A DNA stretch of 64,000 bases from an uncultured beta proteobacterium (GTDB taxonomy: Bacteria; Pseudomonadota; Gammaproteobacteria; Burkholderiales; SG8-41). Within the stretch, counting starts at the first letter, position 1. Each line of letters begins with the position of its first letter. Below are positions 1-9,019 of this stretch, piece by piece. A program made the position numbers and the translations under genes. Where the stretch lies: the NCBI GenBank assembly GCA_902825845.1, contig CADECM010000012.1, positions 20,989 to 84,988 of the forward strand. The letters run 5' to 3'. The notes beneath the pieces are model-generated. The model had not been told where the DNA came from. It worked only from the letters and a program-made list of their open reading frames with translations, and made no database searches.

Positions 1-615
<615 letters not shown>

Positions 616-717
616 TTAACGTATTTCTTCGACAGCAACGCATGGCCAATGCGTGCACGGCAGCGCGCCAGGGCAGCTACAATCTGCCATCGGCACTGCA
701 ACGGTGCATCAACAACC

Positions 718-1716
718 ATGGCGACAAATTCCATGCGGACCCGCTTCAAATTAATTGCGCTTTTGGCGCTGACCTGCACATCCAACGCACTGGCACAGGG
801 GGGGCCCGCTTCCCCTGCCGTAAATTACCCGGCGAAGCCGGTGCGCTGGGTCATCCCGTTCGCGCCGGGCGGCGGCACCGATATGGTGGCACGGCCAATT
901 GCGGCCAAACTTACCGAGCGCATTGGCCAGCAGATTCTGTACGACAATCGCGGCGGCGGCGGCGGGGTGATCGCGGGCGAGATCGTCGCCAACGCCAATG
1001 CGGATGGTTACACCCTGTTGGTGGCCGCGGTGGCGGTGATGACCGTTACTGGCAGTTTGCAAAAAATTCCGTTTGATCCGATCAAGGACTTCGCGCCCAT
1101 TACCAAATTCGCCGACGTGCCCAATATGCTCGCGGCGCGCTCGGCGCTGCCGGTCAAGAGGATCGGCGAGGTCGCGCCCTATGCGAGGTCAAACCCGGGA
1201 AAATTGCGCTGGGCGTTGTCGGGAACCGGCTCGGCGGGCACACTGTCGATGGAGTTGTTCCGGCTGATCACCAAAATCGACATCATTCCCATTCCTTACA
1301 AGGGCGCGGGTCCGGCAATGCTGGCGGTGGTGGGCGGCGAAGCGGATCTGATGTTCGCCAATCCGGCGGTATTCATGCCGCACATCAAGGCGGGACGCCT
1401 GCGTGCCCTCGGCGCGGCCAGCCTGCAACGTATCGCGGCCCTGCCCGAGATGCCGACGTTTCATGAATCGGGTTTCCCCAATTTCGAGTCGCAGTCCTGG
1501 TACGGCCTCGCCGCCCCGGCGCGTACACCAGGTGCAGTTATCGACTTCTGGCACAAGGAAGTGGGCAGTGTATTGAAGCAGCCGGACATCGTCGCGCGCA
1601 TCGTCGCGGACGGCGGCACGCCGGTGGGCAACACGCCGCAGGCCTTCGCCAAGGGCATACGCGACGAGACCGCCAAATGGGCGAAGGTGATCAAGGACGC
1701 CAATATCAAGATGTAG
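718..1716 (+). CDS. Bug/TctC-family periplasmic solute-binding receptor
   Basis: Extracytoplasmic receptor of the tripartite tricarboxylate transporter (TTT) type, which presents small carboxylates or other solutes to TctA/TctB-like membrane proteins. It has a cleavable signal peptide ending near ALA, then the family hallmarks: YPAKPVRWVIPFAPGGGTD, a DNRGGGGG variant of the usual (D/E)NRPGAGG loop, DGYTLL, and a C-terminal KWAKVIKDA. Start at 718 gives 332 residues; the ATG at 733 is an alternative, and neither has a clear Shine-Dalgarno. No transporter subunits are adjacent. The next gene is a 2-hydroxyacid dehydrogenase, which hints at a hydroxy- or keto-acid ligand, but the ligand cannot be read from sequence. 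Confidence 0.9.
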   Translation: MATNSMRTRFKLIALLALTCTSNALAQGGPASPAVNYPAKPVRWVIPFAPGGGTDMVARPIAAKLTERIGQQILYDNRGGGGGVIAGEIVANANADGYTLLVAAVAVMTVTGSLQKIPFDPIKDFAPITKFADVPNMLAARSALPVKRIGEVAPYARSNPGKLRWALSGTGSAGTLSMELFRLITKIDIIPIPYKGAGPAMLAVVGGEADLMFANPAVFMPHIKAGRLRALGAASLQRIAALPEMPTFHESGFPNFESQSWYGLAAPARTPGAVIDFWHKEVGSVLKQPDIVARIVADGGTPVGNTPQAFAKGIRDETAKWAKVIKDANIKM

Positions 1717-1830
1717 ATCAGGGACTGTTCGTGGACAACAGCGGAGCGATTGAACGACGCCGCCCGGCTTCGCCAACGCCAGCGCGGCACGCACAAGGTT
1801 GAAGCAGGCGGTTATGGCGGAGACACGCTG

Positions 1831-2889
1831 ATGCGAACGGTAGATGTGCTGGTCATTCATGCGGCGTCGGACAGTGAAATGGCGCGTATCGCCGCCCTCG
1901 ACCCGCGCATTCGCGTTCATGATGGCCGCGGGATGTTCGAATGCGAATATGTCCAGACCTGGCCGGCATGGGCGGTGCAGCGTTATGTCGCCGGGCGCCC
2001 GACCCGGGACAGCACGCGCGAACAACGCGACCGGCTGCTCGCCAACGCGGAAGTAATACTGGGCGGCTGGCCGTTTCCGCTTGACTTGCACGCACGCGCC
2101 GGGCGGCTGAAATGGTTTCATCAGCGGCCCGCCGGCGCCAGCAATCTGCTGCTCGGCGATCTGTGGGGCAGCGACGTCCTTGTCAGCACGTCACGCGGCC
2201 ACGGCAACACGCTACCCATGGCCGAATACGTGCTCGCCTGTTTTTTTCATTTTGCGCGCGGGCTGCATCTGGCCGGCCGCGACCGGCAGCGCCATCAATT
2301 CGACTTTCGCAGTTACCGCCCGCTGCTGCTCAGTGGCAAGACTGTCTGTGTGGTGGGCGCAGGTGGTATCGGCGAGGATGTCGGCAAGGTATGTGCCGGG
2401 GTTGGCATGCGCGTGGTGGGCACGCGGCGCCACTTGCAGCCCGGCGCGGCGCTGCCCGCAGGATTTTCACAGCTCGCCTCGCCGGATCGTTTGCATGGTT
2501 TGCTGGCCGAGAGCGAATTTGTCGCCGTGTGCTGCCAGTGGACGCCGGAGACAACGGGATTGATCGGCCGCGCCGCATTCGACGCGATGCGGCCAGGAAC
2601 GATTCTGGTCAACGTCGCGCGCGGCGAAATCGTCGACGAGATCGCGCTCATTGCCGCACTCGACGCCGGCAAGTTGCGCGGCGTCGGCCTCGATGTCTAC
2701 GTCGGGGAATTCGAGCATGCGCCGGACCGGCGGCTGTGGGATGACGAGCGGGTCCTGATCACCCCGCACATCTCGGGCGGCACGGATGTGCCGCAGCATC
2801 AGGTGGTCAATTTGTTCTGCGACAATTTGCAGGCGTATCTCGCGGGCCAGCCGCTGGCCAATGTGATCGATTGGTCACGGGGATATTGA
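1831..2889 (+). CDS. D-isomer-specific 2-hydroxyacid dehydrogenase
   Basis: NAD(P)-dependent enzyme interconverting a 2-keto acid and its D-2-hydroxy acid. The nucleotide-binding motif GAGGIG lies near residue 175. The catalytic triad of the family is visible as Arg in VNVARGEIVDE, Glu in YVGEFEHAP and His in LITPHISGG. The ATG at 1831 follows GGCGGAG at a suitable distance and gives 352 residues; the frame is open upstream but that part is not protein-like. It follows a Bug receptor by 114 bp on the same strand and may be cotranscribed. The substrate is unknown; glyoxylate/hydroxypyruvate reductase-like activity is one possibility. Confidence 0.88.
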   Translation: MRTVDVLVIHAASDSEMARIAALDPRIRVHDGRGMFECEYVQTWPAWAVQRYVAGRPTRDSTREQRDRLLANAEVILGGWPFPLDLHARAGRLKWFHQRPAGASNLLLGDLWGSDVLVSTSRGHGNTLPMAEYVLACFFHFARGLHLAGRDRQRHQFDFRSYRPLLLSGKTVCVVGAGGIGEDVGKVCAGVGMRVVGTRRHLQPGAALPAGFSQLASPDRLHGLLAESEFVAVCCQWTPETTGLIGRAAFDAMRPGTILVNVARGEIVDEIALIAALDAGKLRGVGLDVYVGEFEHAPDRRLWDDERVLITPHISGGTDVPQHQVVNLFCDNLQAYLAGQPLANVIDWSRGY

Positions 2890-2931
2890 ACGGCGCAAAA
2901 TCCAATACGTTTTGTACGACGGCTGTGCCGC

Positions 2932-3381
2932 TCAGCAATCGTCCGTATCGCCGGCAGCGCCGCCACTCCGGATGGCGCGCAGGGCAAGGCTGAGCGCGAA
3001 ACCGCGTGACTGAAGGAAACGCACTTGCCGCGCGGTTTCCTTCGGGCCTGCGGGCGCGCTGCGGAATTTGCGCTGGCACAAGGCGCGCGCGGCGGCGAGC
3101 TCCTCCGCGGGATCGACCGGGGTCAACGCGCTATCGCTGATTTCCGGCGCTACGCCGGCGCGCTTGAGTTCCTGCGCGATGGCGCGGCGCGCAAACTGGC
3201 CGCTGCGCCTGCGCACCAGCGCATCGGCATAACGCGCATCCGACAACCAGCCGCGCGCGGTGAGATCGTCGAGCAAAGTCTCCAGCTCGGCTGGCGATGC
3301 GGCATGGGCACGCAGCCGCTGGGTGATCTCCTGCCGCGAAAATTCGCGCCGCGCCAGCAGCCGCAGCGCCCGCCCGCGCAA
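2932..3381 (-). CDS. recX: RecX, regulator of RecA
   Basis: Small regulator that binds RecA filaments and modulates recombinase activity. The 149-residue product has the helical repeat pattern of the family (LLARREFSRQEITQRL, LIDDL-like LLDDLTARGWLSDARYADALV, RAIAQELKRAGV, RQVRFLQSRGF). It lies 13 bp after recA on the same strand, the standard recA-recX arrangement, and is probably expressed by readthrough. There is no ATG after the recA stop; the most plausible start is TTG at 3379-3381. Longer in-frame starts fall inside recA. No Shine-Dalgarno is obvious, so translation may depend on recA translation. Confidence 0.85.
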   Translation of the reverse strand: MRGRALRLLARREFSRQEITQRLRAHAASPAELETLLDDLTARGWLSDARYADALVRRRSGQFARRAIAQELKRAGVAPEISDSALTPVDPAEELAAARALCQRKFRSAPAGPKETARQVRFLQSRGFALSLALRAIRSGGAAGDTDDC

Positions 3382-3394
3382 CGTCGGTTGCGGA

Positions 3395-4438
3395 CTACTC
3401 GTCTTCGTCTTCGGCAGTTGCTGCGGCCGCAACGACGCCTCCGCTGCTGCTGACACCCAGTTCCGCACGCACCTTGCCCTCGATTTCTTCCGCCATCGCG
3501 GGGTGCTCGCGCAGATATTCGCGCGTGTTGTCCTTGCCCTGACCAATGCGATCCTTACCGTAGCTGTACCAGGCGCCCGATTTCTCGATGAATTTGTGCA
3601 CCACGCCGAGTTCAATGATTTCGCCCTCGCGTGAAATGCCTTCACCATACAGAATGTCAAATTCCGCCTGACGGAACGGTGGCGCCACCTTGTTCTTCAC
3701 CACCTTGGCGCGGGTTTCCGAACCGATGACCTCGTCGCCCTTCTTGATCGCGCCAATGCGGCGGATATCGATGCGCACCGAGGCGTAGAACTTCAGCGCG
3801 TTGCCGCCGGTGGTGGTTTCCGGATTGCCGAACATGACGCCGATTTTCATGCGGATCTGGTTGATGAAAATCACCAGCGTATTGGAGCGCTTGATGTTCG
3901 CTGTCAGCTTGCGCAACGCCTGCGACATCAGGCGCGCCTGCAGCCCCATCTGCGGCTCGCCCATTTCGCCTTCGATTTCGGCGCGCGGCACCAGCGCCGC
4001 AACGGAGTCCACCACCACCACGTCCACCGAGCCCGACCGCACCAGCATATCGGCAATTTCCAGTGCCTGTTCGCCGTTGTCGGGTTGGGAAATCAGCAGG
4101 TCTTCGACCTTGACCCCGAGTTTCGCGGCATATTGCGGGTCCAGCGCGTGTTCGGCGTCGATAAATGCGGCGGTACCGCCCAGCTTTTGCATCTGCGCGA
4201 TCACCGACAGCGTGAGGGTGGTCTTGCCGGAAGACTCCGGCCCGTAGATTTCAACCACGCGTCCGCGCGGCAGCCCGCCGATGCCAAGCGCGATGTCCAG
4301 CCCGAGCGAGCCGGTGGACACTACTTGAATGTCTTTGGCAATGTCGGATTCGCCAAGACGCATGATGGAACCCTTGCCGAACTGCTTTTCAATTTGCGAC
4401 AGCGCCGCCGACAGCGCCTTGGATTTGTTGTCGTCCAT
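3395..4438 (-). CDS. recA: RecA recombinase
   Basis: DNA-dependent ATPase for homologous recombination and SOS induction. The 347-residue protein has the Walker A motif GPESSGKTT near residue 67, Walker B-like [10 protein letters not shown], loop L1/L2 sequences including [15 protein letters not shown], and an acidic tail ending EDEDE. The ATG at 4438 is preferred because AGGAG sits seven bases upstream and [13 protein letters not shown] is the usual betaproteobacterial start; an in-frame ATG 16 codons upstream is poorer. A LexA box lies about 95 bp upstream, so SOS control is expected. recX follows. Confidence 0.98.
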   Translation of the reverse strand: MDDNKSKALSAALSQIEKQFGKGSIMRLGESDIAKDIQVVSTGSLGLDIALGIGGLPRGRVVEIYGPESSGKTTLTLSVIAQMQKLGGTAAFIDAEHALDPQYAAKLGVKVEDLLISQPDNGEQALEIADMLVRSGSVDVVVVDSVAALVPRAEIEGEMGEPQMGLQARLMSQALRKLTANIKRSNTLVIFINQIRMKIGVMFGNPETTTGGNALKFYASVRIDIRRIGAIKKGDEVIGSETRAKVVKNKVAPPFRQAEFDILYGEGISREGEIIELGVVHKFIEKSGAWYSYGKDRIGQGKDNTREYLREHPAMAEEIEGKVRAELGVSSSGGVVAAAATAEDEDE

Positions 4439-4532
4439 TTTGCTACTCCTGGTTTCCAGCATGACTGGCCGCGTGTTCTGATCCATGATTGTGCCTCCGT
4501 TGAGTGGTCAATGGACACAGTATCGCATATAA

Positions 4533-4548
4533 CTGTATAAAAATACAG
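4533..4548 (-). promoter_or_regulatory. LexA (SOS) box upstream of recA
   Basis: CTGTATAAAAATACAG is a near-perfect match to the proteobacterial LexA operator CTGT-N8-ACAG. It lies in the recA leader, about 95 bp before the start codon, where LexA would block transcription until DNA damage. It sits at the centre of a larger dyad: TATCGCATA at 4521-4529 and its exact complement TATGCGATA at 4550-4558. The -35 and -10 elements could not be assigned with confidence. Confidence 0.9.
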
Positions 4549-4587
4549 CTATGCGATATTCACGAGGTTGTAATAAAATAATCATTT

Positions 4588-4602
4588 AAAAACAAATACT
4601 TA
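4588..4602 (+). repeat. AT-rich dispersed motif, copy 1
   Basis: AAAAACAAATACTTA, in the 220-bp gap between the kinase gene and recA. It is one of about eleven related 15-bp sites in the window, standing out from GC-rich surroundings. Function unknown. Confidence 0.55.
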
Positions 4603-4658
4603 CAAAAATGCGCTGCCGACCGCGGCGGCAATCGGGCAACTGCGGAATGCCGGCAAGC

Positions 4659-6014
4659 TCATTGCGCCGCCATGCGCAGGCGCGCATTGAACCAGAATCG
4701 CGCGCCCTCGCCGTGGTCGCTGGTGACGCCGATATCGCCGCCCATGCGTTTGGCCAGATCGGTTGCGATACCCAGTCCCGCGCCGGCATTTGACGGCATG
4801 TCCGATACATTGTTAAGCCGGGTCAGGCGCTGGAATAACCGGCTGCGTTCCTCGGGCATAAGGCCGATGCCGGTGTCTTTGACCTCGGTGCGCAACGCGC
4901 AAACACCGTCCTGCACGCGCGCTTCGATCGCCACCGAAACCGAGCCGCTGTCGGTAAATTTCAAGGCATTGTCCACCAGTACGCCGAGCACCTGGCGCCA
5001 CCGTACCGGGTCGCCCAGCAGCGCGTGCGGCACGTCGGGCGCAATCGCCACGGTGAACGCGATATTTTTTCGTTGTGCCGCCGGCTGGTACATGCGTTCA
5101 AGGCGCGCAACGACGACGTGCGGGTCAAACCGCTCCTCGAACACATCCAGCGGCCCGGCCTGGATGCGGCTCATGTCGAGCGCGGCATCGATGGTATCCA
5201 GCAGCGACAGCGACGCCTGCTGCGCCGTTTGCAGGCGCTCGCGCAGTTTGGTGTTCATGGGCATCATCAGCAATTGTTCATTCATGTCGCGCATCGCGTT
5301 CAGCGGCCCGCGCACTTGCCGGTTCATATTGGCGAGGAAACCCGATTTGGCGCGGTCGGCGGATTCGGCGCTGTCGCGCGCCTGCGCCAGACCCTGCGCC
5401 ATGCGCTGCAGTGCCAGGCGCTGCGTAATATTGTCGCGCAGCGTTTTCTCCGTCCATAGCGCCACCCGGGTCAAGTAGGAAATGTACACCACCGATGCGA
5501 ACAGCAGCCAGCCCGCGGTTTCGCCGCCGCGCAGATAAAGACTGACGGCAAACGGCACAATGGAAAACACCAGGTAGCAAACGTACGACTTTGCATAAGG
5601 CCCGAACGACGCCACCGCGCCCGCCGGCATGCCCACCAGCATGATTGCCGCGATCAACTGCATTTGCGGGTGTTCGAACGGAAACAGCGCAGTGCCGGCG
5701 TATGCCCACAGCAAGCCGGTGAGGGACGCCAGCGCAATGAGCCCCCCCGCCCATGCGCGTGTGCGGCCCTCCGGGGTATGGCGCTTTCTGATGGCGGCCA
5801 GCCCGACGCGCACCAGGCTCACCAGCGAAATGGCACACACCCATCCCAGCAGTTCGCGTTGCGGCGCCACGGTCCATAACGCCAGCGTATAGAGCCAGGC
5901 AACCGCAATCACCGCCAGCGCGCCCACGAAACCCAACTGGTAAACCAGCCTCACCTGCTCCGCGAAAACCATCTGGCGATCGATGATTCGCGGATCGTCC
6001 TCCTCCCTGGTCAT
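4659..6014 (-). CDS. Membrane sensor kinase-like protein lacking the phosphoacceptor histidine
   Basis: A 451-residue protein with six predicted membrane helices (about residues 25-180), a linker, a HisKA-like region and a C-terminal HATPase_c domain. The ATP-binding boxes look intact: N box VDNALKFTDSG, G1 DTGIGL and G2 GAGLGIA. In the H box, normally FLANMSHEIRTPLN, the sequence is FLANMNRQVRGPLN, so the phosphoacceptor His is Arg232 (CGG at 5319-5321) and the following Glu is Gln. It therefore should not autophosphorylate by the usual route. No receiver domain or partner regulator is adjacent. It may act as a pseudokinase, a phosphatase or an allosteric partner of another kinase. The ATG at 6014 has AAGAAG upstream. 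Confidence 0.85.
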   Translation of the reverse strand: MTREEDDPRIIDRQMVFAEQVRLVYQLGFVGALAVIAVAWLYTLALWTVAPQRELLGWVCAISLVSLVRVGLAAIRKRHTPEGRTRAWAGGLIALASLTGLLWAYAGTALFPFEHPQMQLIAAIMLVGMPAGAVASFGPYAKSYVCYLVFSIVPFAVSLYLRGGETAGWLLFASVVYISYLTRVALWTEKTLRDNITQRLALQRMAQGLAQARDSAESADRAKSGFLANMNRQVRGPLNAMRDMNEQLLMMPMNTKLRERLQTAQQASLSLLDTIDAALDMSRIQAGPLDVFEERFDPHVVVARLERMYQPAAQRKNIAFTVAIAPDVPHALLGDPVRWRQVLGVLVDNALKFTDSGSVSVAIEARVQDGVCALRTEVKDTGIGLMPEERSRLFQRLTRLNNVSDMPSNAGAGLGIATDLAKRMGGDIGVTSDHGEGARFWFNARLRMAAQ

Positions 6015-6184
6015 AAGCTTCTTCTTATATCAGTGCGGTGCGGCGGCTGAATTCCCGCCGCATCACAAAATGCCACGCGAACACGCCACGGCGCCACCGC
6101 GCACATAGTCAAACCCGTGTCAAATTTCGGGCATAAAAGACAAATAGGCAATAGGTATTTCAGCCTAGGTTGCGGGGCCTGGCA

Positions 6185-6694
6185 TTACGGACGTCGCTCG
6201 GACGCCGCGGCCGCCAGCGCCAGTATCCGTTCCAACGCATACGCCACCGCCTGCCGCCGCACGGCTTCGCGGTCACCATTAAAACGGATGACTGACGTCT
6301 GCGCCGGGGATCCCTTGGCACCCCATCCGAAAAACACGGTACCCACCGGCTTTTGCGGCGTGCCGCCCGACGGACCTACCGTGCCGCTGACCGATACCGC
6401 GACCTGCGCGTGGCTGCGCGCCAGTGCGCCTTCCGTCATTTCCAGCACCGTTTGCGCTGACACAGCGCCGTGTTGCTCCAGCGTTTCCGGCTTCACGCCC
6501 AGCATTTCGCGTTTTGAAATATAGGTATAGGTCACAAATCCGCGCTCGAACCATTCCGAACTGCCAGGCACCGCGGTAACCGCCTGGGCAATCCAGCCGC
6601 CGGTGCAGGATTCTGCCGTGGCCATCATGATGCCTTTGGCTTCGAGCGCCTGCCCGACGCGCACGGCGAGTTCATACAGCTGTGTATCGTTCAC
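6185..6694 (-). CDS. pncC: Nicotinamide-nucleotide amidase (CinA C-terminal domain family)
   Basis: Deamidates nicotinamide mononucleotide to nicotinate mononucleotide in the NAD salvage/pyridine nucleotide cycle. The 169-residue protein is a stand-alone CinA C-terminal domain: TAESCTGGWIAQ near residue 26, a GFVTYTYISKREMLGV segment, and SVSGTVGPSGGTPQKPVGTVF. The start is GTG at 6694, four bases after pgpA; no in-frame ATG precedes the conserved core. It is the distal gene of a run thiL-pgpA-pncC, a common betaproteobacterial arrangement, and is probably translated by coupling. Confidence 0.92.
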   Translation of the reverse strand: MNDTQLYELAVRVGQALEAKGIMMATAESCTGGWIAQAVTAVPGSSEWFERGFVTYTYISKREMLGVKPETLEQHGAVSAQTVLEMTEGALARSHAQVAVSVSGTVGPSGGTPQKPVGTVFFGWGAKGSPAQTSVIRFNGDREAVRRQAVAYALERILALAAAASERRP

Positions 6695-6698
6695 GGAT

Positions 6699-7214
6699 TC
6701 AGTCGATCAGGGTTTTCACCAGCGCCAGCACCAGCAGCGTGTAGCCGGCAGCAAGCAGGTCATCAAACATGACGCCAAAACCGTTCTTCAGCGTGCGGTC
6801 AAAATGGCGTATCGGTGCCGGCTTGACGATATCAAAAAAGCGAAACAGCAGGAAAGCGCCGCACTGCCACGCCCATCCGGCCGGCGTGAACAGCAATACC
6901 AGCAGAAACGCCACGGTTTCATCCCACACCATGCCACTGTGGTCGGACATCCCGAGCGCTCGTCCGGTGGCGTGGCAGGCCCACGTGCCAGTAATAAAAA
7001 GTACAATAAAAACAAATAGTTGCATTACGGCAGCCGTGTGTGCCGCGAGCAGTGCATAGAGCGGAAACGCCAGCAGCGTACCGAATGTGCCCGGCGCAAA
7101 TGGCGCCAACCCGATGCCGCCGGCAAACGCGATGCCATGCGCGGGATGCGCATAGACAAAACGCAGCGTGGGGTGCGCGCCGCGCAGCGGCGAGGGATCA
7201 GCCAAAGTGATCAA
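6699..7214 (-). CDS. pgpA: Phosphatidylglycerophosphatase A
   Basis: Integral membrane phosphatase that makes phosphatidylglycerol from its phosphate. The 171-residue protein has the family signature HPAHGIAFAGGIGLAPFAPGTFGTL near the N-terminus, several membrane helices, and the acidic segment MVWDETVAF. No ATG is available; TTG at 7214 is the likeliest start, overlapping the end of thiL by 17 bp, so translation is probably coupled. One hydrophobic stretch (QLFVFIVLFI) is encoded by an AT-rich dispersed motif, unlike the GC-rich codons on either side. Confidence 0.9.
   Translation of the reverse strand: MITLADPSPLRGAHPTLRFVYAHPAHGIAFAGGIGLAPFAPGTFGTLLAFPLYALLAAHTAAVMQLFVFIVLFITGTWACHATGRALGMSDHSGMVWDETVAFLLVLLFTPAGWAWQCGAFLLFRFFDIVKPAPIRHFDRTLKNGFGVMFDDLLAAGYTLLVLALVKTLID
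7008..7022 (+). repeat. AT-rich dispersed motif, copy 2 (inside pgpA)
   Basis: AAAAACAAATAGTTG, inside the pgpA reading frame. On the coding strand it reads as Leu-Phe-Val-Phe codons of a membrane helix. It differs from copy 1 at two positions. Confidence 0.5.
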
Positions 7215-8172
7215 AACCGGTTACGCCATCGAGCCTGACGCCTTCCCCCCGCGCGCTGACCACCCGAACCGGCGCCCCGCGGTACCCGCGCCGCCGTTTG
7301 AAAATGCTGCCGACGCAGGTCACCGCCACGCCTGCGCGCGCGCCCGCGCGCAACACGGCGGCCCGCCGCGCGGCCGGCGCGGTAAAACACAGTTCGTAAT
7401 CATCGCCGCCGGCGAGCGCCAAACGCCGGCCCACGCGCGTGGCGCGCATGGCCCGCAGCACGCGGGATACCGGCAGCGCGTCGACGTCGATTTGCGCGCA
7501 CATGCCGGAGCGCTCGCAAACATGGCCGAGATCGGCAAGCAGGCCATCGGAAATATCGATCGCACTGTGCGCGATGCCGCGCAGCGCAGCACCCAACGCC
7601 ACGCGCGGCACCGGGCGATCCAGACGCCGCGCGGCCGCGCGCAGTTGCGCCGCGGCGATGCGCACCTCACGCTTGCGCGCGGCCACGGCCAGCGCTGCAT
7701 CGCCCAGCGTGCCCGACACCCACACCTCATCGCCCGCGCGTGCGCCGTCGCGGCGCAGCGCCTGGGCGGCAGGCACTTCCCCCATGATCTGCACGCACAG
7801 GTTCAGCGGCCCGCGCGTAGTATCGCCGCCGATCAAATCCACGCCATGCGCACGCGCCAGGCGCATGAACCCGCCCGTAAATGCCGCCAGCCAGCGCGTG
7901 TCCGCGCCGGGCAAGGCCAGCGCCAGCGTTGCCCAGCGCGGCGTCGCGCCCATTGCCGCCAGATCGGACAGGTTCACCGCCAGTGCCTTGTGGCCCAGCG
8001 CCGCGGGATCGGCACCTTTGAAAAAATGCCGCCCTTCAACCAGCATGTCCACGGATATCGCCAGTGTGTGGCCCCGCCGCACACGAATCAGCGCTGCATC
8101 GTCGCCCACGCCCAACAGCGTATGCCGCGTGCGATGCGTGAAGTACTTTTCGATCAGCGCAAATTCATTCAT
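7198..8172 (-). CDS. thiL: Thiamine-monophosphate kinase
   Basis: ATP-dependent phosphorylation of thiamine monophosphate to thiamine diphosphate. The 324-residue protein has the family motifs LGVGDDAALI near residue 22, SVDMLVEGRHF, KALAVNLSDLAAMGA, IGGDTTRGPL and ISDGLLADLGH, ending with the GGDDYELCF segment. The ATG at 8172 is chosen because MNEFALIEKYF is the usual start; a GTG eight codons upstream would overlap the preceding gene. It directly follows a small membrane-protein gene and overlaps pgpA at its 3' end. Confidence 0.95.
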   Translation of the reverse strand: MNEFALIEKYFTHRTRHTLLGVGDDAALIRVRRGHTLAISVDMLVEGRHFFKGADPAALGHKALAVNLSDLAAMGATPRWATLALALPGADTRWLAAFTGGFMRLARAHGVDLIGGDTTRGPLNLCVQIMGEVPAAQALRRDGARAGDEVWVSGTLGDAALAVAARKREVRIAAAQLRAAARRLDRPVPRVALGAALRGIAHSAIDISDGLLADLGHVCERSGMCAQIDVDALPVSRVLRAMRATRVGRRLALAGGDDYELCFTAPAARRAAVLRAGARAGVAVTCVGSIFKRRRGYRGAPVRVVSARGEGVRLDGVTGFDHFG

Positions 8173-8173
8173 C

Positions 8174-8431
8174 TCAGGTTTGCGGCGGCGATGCACCGGT
8201 GGCGCTGCCTTGCTGTTCGAGTTTCTGCTGCTCCTGCACCCATTTCTTCTTCAGCATGGACGGCATCCAGAAATCCACCGCTGCGAAGCCGAAAAAAAAC
8301 AGAATCAGCATGGTGACCTTGTCCTCCGGCAGGAAGCTGCGGCCTGCCAGCAGGATGTAGCCGCCAATCACCAGATTCAACACGCCGGCGGCGTAAAAAA
8401 GGAAAATGCGTTTTCTCAGTTTGTCAGGCAT
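8174..8431 (-). CDS. Small membrane protein of unknown function
   Basis: An 85-residue protein with two predicted membrane helices (IFLFYAAGVLNLVIGGYILL and VTMLILFFFGFAAVDFW), then a charged, Gln-rich tail. The ATG at 8431 follows GGAG by six bases, better than the upstream in-frame start. It abuts thiL with one base between stop and start, so it belongs to the thiL operon. I do not recognise the family and assign no function. Confidence 0.7.
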   Translation of the reverse strand: MPDKLRKRIFLFYAAGVLNLVIGGYILLAGRSFLPEDKVTMLILFFFGFAAVDFWMPSMLKKKWVQEQQKLEQQGSATGASPPQT

Positions 8432-8526
8432 GGTTGCTCCATCAAAAGCCGGGTCGGGAATCTGAATTTTATCCAAGCGCCGTGTTCGTGCACGGCCTGC
8501 CGCGCCACACGCCGCCCAACAACCGT

Positions 8527-9003
8527 TCAGCCTGCGGCGCGTGCCGGCCGCGCCGAGCGCACTTCGGGCCCACGCAGTGTCGCGGCGAGTTTATCCAGAA
8601 CCCCATTCACATATTTGTGGCCATCGCTGCCGCCAAACACCTTGGCCAGCTCCACCGCTTCATTGATGATCACGCGGTACGGCACGTCCGGATGGTGCAG
8701 GAATTCGCATGCGGCAATCATCAATATGGCGCGTTCGATGGGCGACAATTGATCGATTGGCCGGTCGAGGCAAGGCGCGATACAGCCCTCTATCCCCGTG
8801 ACATCCTGGATCGCGCCGTCCAGTAAGGCGCGAAAATACAGCGGGTCGCATTTGTCGTAGCCGCGGAACAATGCGATGTCGGCAGCAATGTCCTCGACCG
8901 CGGGCCGCGCCAGCAGCCACTGATACAAGCCTTGCAATGCAAATTCCCGCGAGCGCCGGCGCGCTGACTTCACAGCCTCGGGACGGCGCACGCTGTTTTG
9001 CAT
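8527..9003 (-). CDS. nusB: Transcription antitermination factor NusB
   Basis: Binds boxA RNA with S10 (NusE) to promote rRNA antitermination. The 158-residue helical protein contains RRRSREFALQGLYQWL near the N-terminus and the conserved core LSPIERAILMIAACEFLHH followed by RVIINEAVELAKVFGGSDGHKYVNGVLDKLA. It follows ribH by 16 bp, the usual ribH-nusB pair. The ATG overlaps the end of an AT-rich dispersed motif, so the ribosome-binding region is A-rich and has no good Shine-Dalgarno. Confidence 0.97.
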   Translation of the reverse strand: MQNSVRRPEAVKSARRRSREFALQGLYQWLLARPAVEDIAADIALFRGYDKCDPLYFRALLDGAIQDVTGIEGCIAPCLDRPIDQLSPIERAILMIAACEFLHHPDVPYRVIINEAVELAKVFGGSDGHKYVNGVLDKLAATLRGPEVRSARPARAAG

Positions 9004-9017
9004 AAGTATTTGTTTTT
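9003..9017 (-). repeat. AT-rich dispersed motif, copy 3 (at the nusB start)
   Basis: On the minus strand AAAAACAAATACTTA runs directly into the TG of the nusB ATG. It is identical to copy 1 in the 15-bp core and fills nearly the whole ribH-nusB spacer. Confidence 0.55.
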
Positions 9018-9019
9018 AT

